Origin: JACZQZ01 sp046756945
GTDB taxonomy: Bacteria > Pseudomonadota > Alphaproteobacteria > Rhodospirillales > 2-02-FULL-58-16
Reading direction: 5' to 3'
Assembly: GCA_046756945.1 (NCBI GenBank)
Contig: JBHHXI010000159.1
Coordinates: 1 to 5,940, forward strand
DNA length: 5,940 nt
The position numbers and the translations under genes are program-made. This document shows, one piece after another, positions 4,562 through 5,940 of this stretch. The notes under the pieces were generated by a model. It had not been told where the DNA came from. It worked only from the letters and a program-made list of their open reading frames with translations, and did no database searches. Position 1 is the first letter of the stretch. Each line of letters opens with the position of its first letter.

Positions 4562-5940
4562 CTACTCGGCGGCCGAATCGGCGAGCAGGGTCTCGCCCGG
4601 CTCGACCCGGGTGAAGCGCACGGGCTCGGTGTCGACCACCATGGCGCCGCCGTCGAGGCGGACGCTGGTGAAGCGCGAGGCGGCCAGGTCCCCCGTCTCC
4701 GGATGGTCGGAATTAAAGTGGGCGCCCCGGGAATCCTGGCGCCCCATGGCCGCCGCGGTGATGGCCCGGCCGACCAGGATCAGGCTCTTCAGGTTCAACC
4801 AGTCGTGCCAGGTAAGGTTGTAGACCAGGTCCTCCCCGGCGACGCCGACGGCGTCCAGGTCGGCCTCCAGCGCGACCAGGGCGGCGCCCGCCCGGTCCAG
4901 CCCCGAAGCGCTGCGGACGATGCCCACGTCCTCCCACATCAGCTCGAAAAGCCGCTCGCGGATCTCGTCGAGGTCCCCGGTCGGTCGGCCGAGCGGCGTC
5001 CGGCAGCGCTCCACGCCGGCGGCAATGGCGTCCTCGTCGGGGTCGGCGAATCCGTCCGCGCCGGCAACCGAGGCCGCCATGCTGTCCCCGGCGATGGCCC
5101 CGAAGACGGTCGCGTTGGCGACGCCGTTGCCGCCCAGGCGGTTGGCGCCGTGCACCCCGCCGGTGTCCTCGCCGGCGGCGAACAGGCCGGCGATCCCGGT
5201 CGAACAGTCGACGCCGAAGACGACGCCGCCCATCATGTAATGGGCGGTGGGCACCACCTCGACCAGGCCGCCGACCAGGTCGAAGCCGCAGTCGGCGCAC
5301 CGTTCGACCATGCCCTTGAACCCGGCCTTCACGGCGTCCGCGTCCAGGTGGCGCATGGTCAGGTACAGGCCGCCCTCGGGCGCCGTGTTGCCGGCGCGCA
5401 TTTCGGCGTACATGGCGCGGCTGACGATGTCCCGCGTCGCCCGCTCGGCGCGGCCGTCGTAGTCGGGCATGAAGCGCCTCTCCGCCCCGTCGAGCAGGTG
5501 CCCGCCGAAACCGCGCAGGCCCTCCTCCAGCACGGTGCCGGTCATGCGCGTCTCCGGCCCCGCCATGAGGCCGGTCGGGTGGAACTGGATCATCTCCATT
5601 TCCCTGAGCGGCAGCCCGGCGCGCAAGGCCATGGCCATGCCGTCGCAGCTCTTGTCGCCGGACGGCGTGTGGTACTTGTACATGGTGGGGCCGCCGCCGG
5701 TGGCCAGCAGCACCGCCCGCGCCTGGACGAAGACGAAATCGCCGGCGCGCATGTCGATCATCAGCACCCCGGCGATGGCGTCCCCGGACGGCGTCTTGAT
5801 CAGCTCCACGGCGCGATGGTCTTCCAGGCGGCCGATGTCGCGGGCCCACACCTGCTCGGCCAGGCGGTTGATGATCTCGATGCCCGTCAGGTCGCCCTTG
5901 TGCACGGTGCGGTCGAAGGTCTGCCCGGCGAAGGCCTTCT
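4562..5940 (-). CDS. SdhA/FrdA-family FAD flavoprotein, 5' end outside window
   Basis: Partial gene: 458 residues are visible, from codon 5938 to the TAG at 4564-4562. The GTG at 5905 is not a start, because KAFAGQTFDRT before it is conserved family sequence (compare the RT..GD.TG motif). About 90-110 N-terminal residues are missing, including the FAD-binding GxGxxG and any flavin-linking His. Numbering from 5905, the visible active-site equivalents of fumarate reductase are His109 (FHPTG), Glu127/128 with Arg131 (EEGLRG), Arg158 (TRDIVSR), His222 (PTAHYMMGG) and Arg256 (GANRLGGNG). FAD contacts include LLATGG (66-71) and LFAAGED (241-247). The C-terminal helical domain and ESRGAH-like motif (DSRGAHFNSDHP, 391-402) are intact. 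The GEGG usual after the active-site Arg reads GFGG. The family covers succinate dehydrogenase, fumarate reductase and L-aspartate oxidase; its place ahead of two 2-hydroxyacid dehydrogenases argues against a plain TCA-cycle subunit. The substrate is unknown. Confidence 0.88.
   Translation of the reverse strand, partial: KAFAGQTFDRTVHKGDLTGIEIINRLAEQVWARDIGRLEDHRAVELIKTPSGDAIAGVLMIDMRAGDFVFVQARAVLLATGGGPTMYKYHTPSGDKSCDGMAMALRAGLPLREMEMIQFHPTGLMAGPETRMTGTVLEEGLRGFGGHLLDGAERRFMPDYDGRAERATRDIVSRAMYAEMRAGNTAPEGGLYLTMRHLDADAVKAGFKGMVERCADCGFDLVGGLVEVVPTAHYMMGGVVFGVDCSTGIAGLFAAGEDTGGVHGANRLGGNGVANATVFGAIAGDSMAASVAGADGFADPDEDAIAAGVERCRTPLGRPTGDLDEIRERLFELMWEDVGIVRSASGLDRAGAALVALEADLDAVGVAGEDLVYNLTWHDWLNLKSLILVGRAITAAAMGRQDSRGAHFNSDHPETGDLAASRFTSVRLDGGAMVVDTEPVRFTRVEPGETLLADSAAE

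Noticed and set aside
4713..5849. A 378-codon Arg-rich frame within the flavoprotein gene
   Set aside because: It is an out-of-frame shadow with low-complexity Arg/Gly/Pro composition, and the flavoprotein frame is clearly real.

Overview
The window is very GC-rich DNA with tightly packed, high-GC3 genes. It most likely comes from an alphaproteobacterium. The main reason is a small gene of the NDUFS4-like 'ETC complex I subunit' family, an accessory complex I protein typical of alphaproteobacteria and mitochondria. Both tRNA genes carry an encoded CCA end. I cannot assign a genus from this sequence.

Left part (about 1-1850, + strand): the end of a molybdate uptake operon. modB (membrane permease) is followed immediately by modC (ATPase with a C-terminal molybdate-binding domain). 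The periplasmic binding protein gene modA would be expected upstream, outside the window. The operon supplies molybdate for molybdenum cofactor synthesis.

Middle (about 1850-2623, - strand): a stable-RNA and housekeeping island transcribed towards modC. In transcription order it holds tRNA-Pro(TGG), the complex I accessory gene only 34 nt behind it, then a promoter-like site, tRNA-Arg(TCT) and a hairpin/T-tract terminator that separates it from the convergent modC.

Right part (2624-5940, - strand): three closely spaced genes that look like one operon. They are a flavoprotein of the succinate dehydrogenase/fumarate reductase family (5' end outside the window), a D-2-hydroxyacid dehydrogenase interrupted by one in-frame amber codon, and an Ldh2-type malate/L-lactate-like dehydrogenase. 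The two dehydrogenases belong to the families of SlcC and ComC, which together interconvert (S)- and (R)-sulfolactate through sulfopyruvate. A role in 2-hydroxyacid catabolism, possibly sulfolactate, is therefore a reasonable inference. No sulfo-lyase, transporter or regulator is visible to prove it.

The most notable points are the single TAG in an otherwise intact dehydrogenase, the flavoprotein/SlcC-like/ComC-like gene combination, and the probable co-transcription of tRNA-Pro with a respiratory-complex gene. I see no mobile element, CRISPR array or clearly new system.
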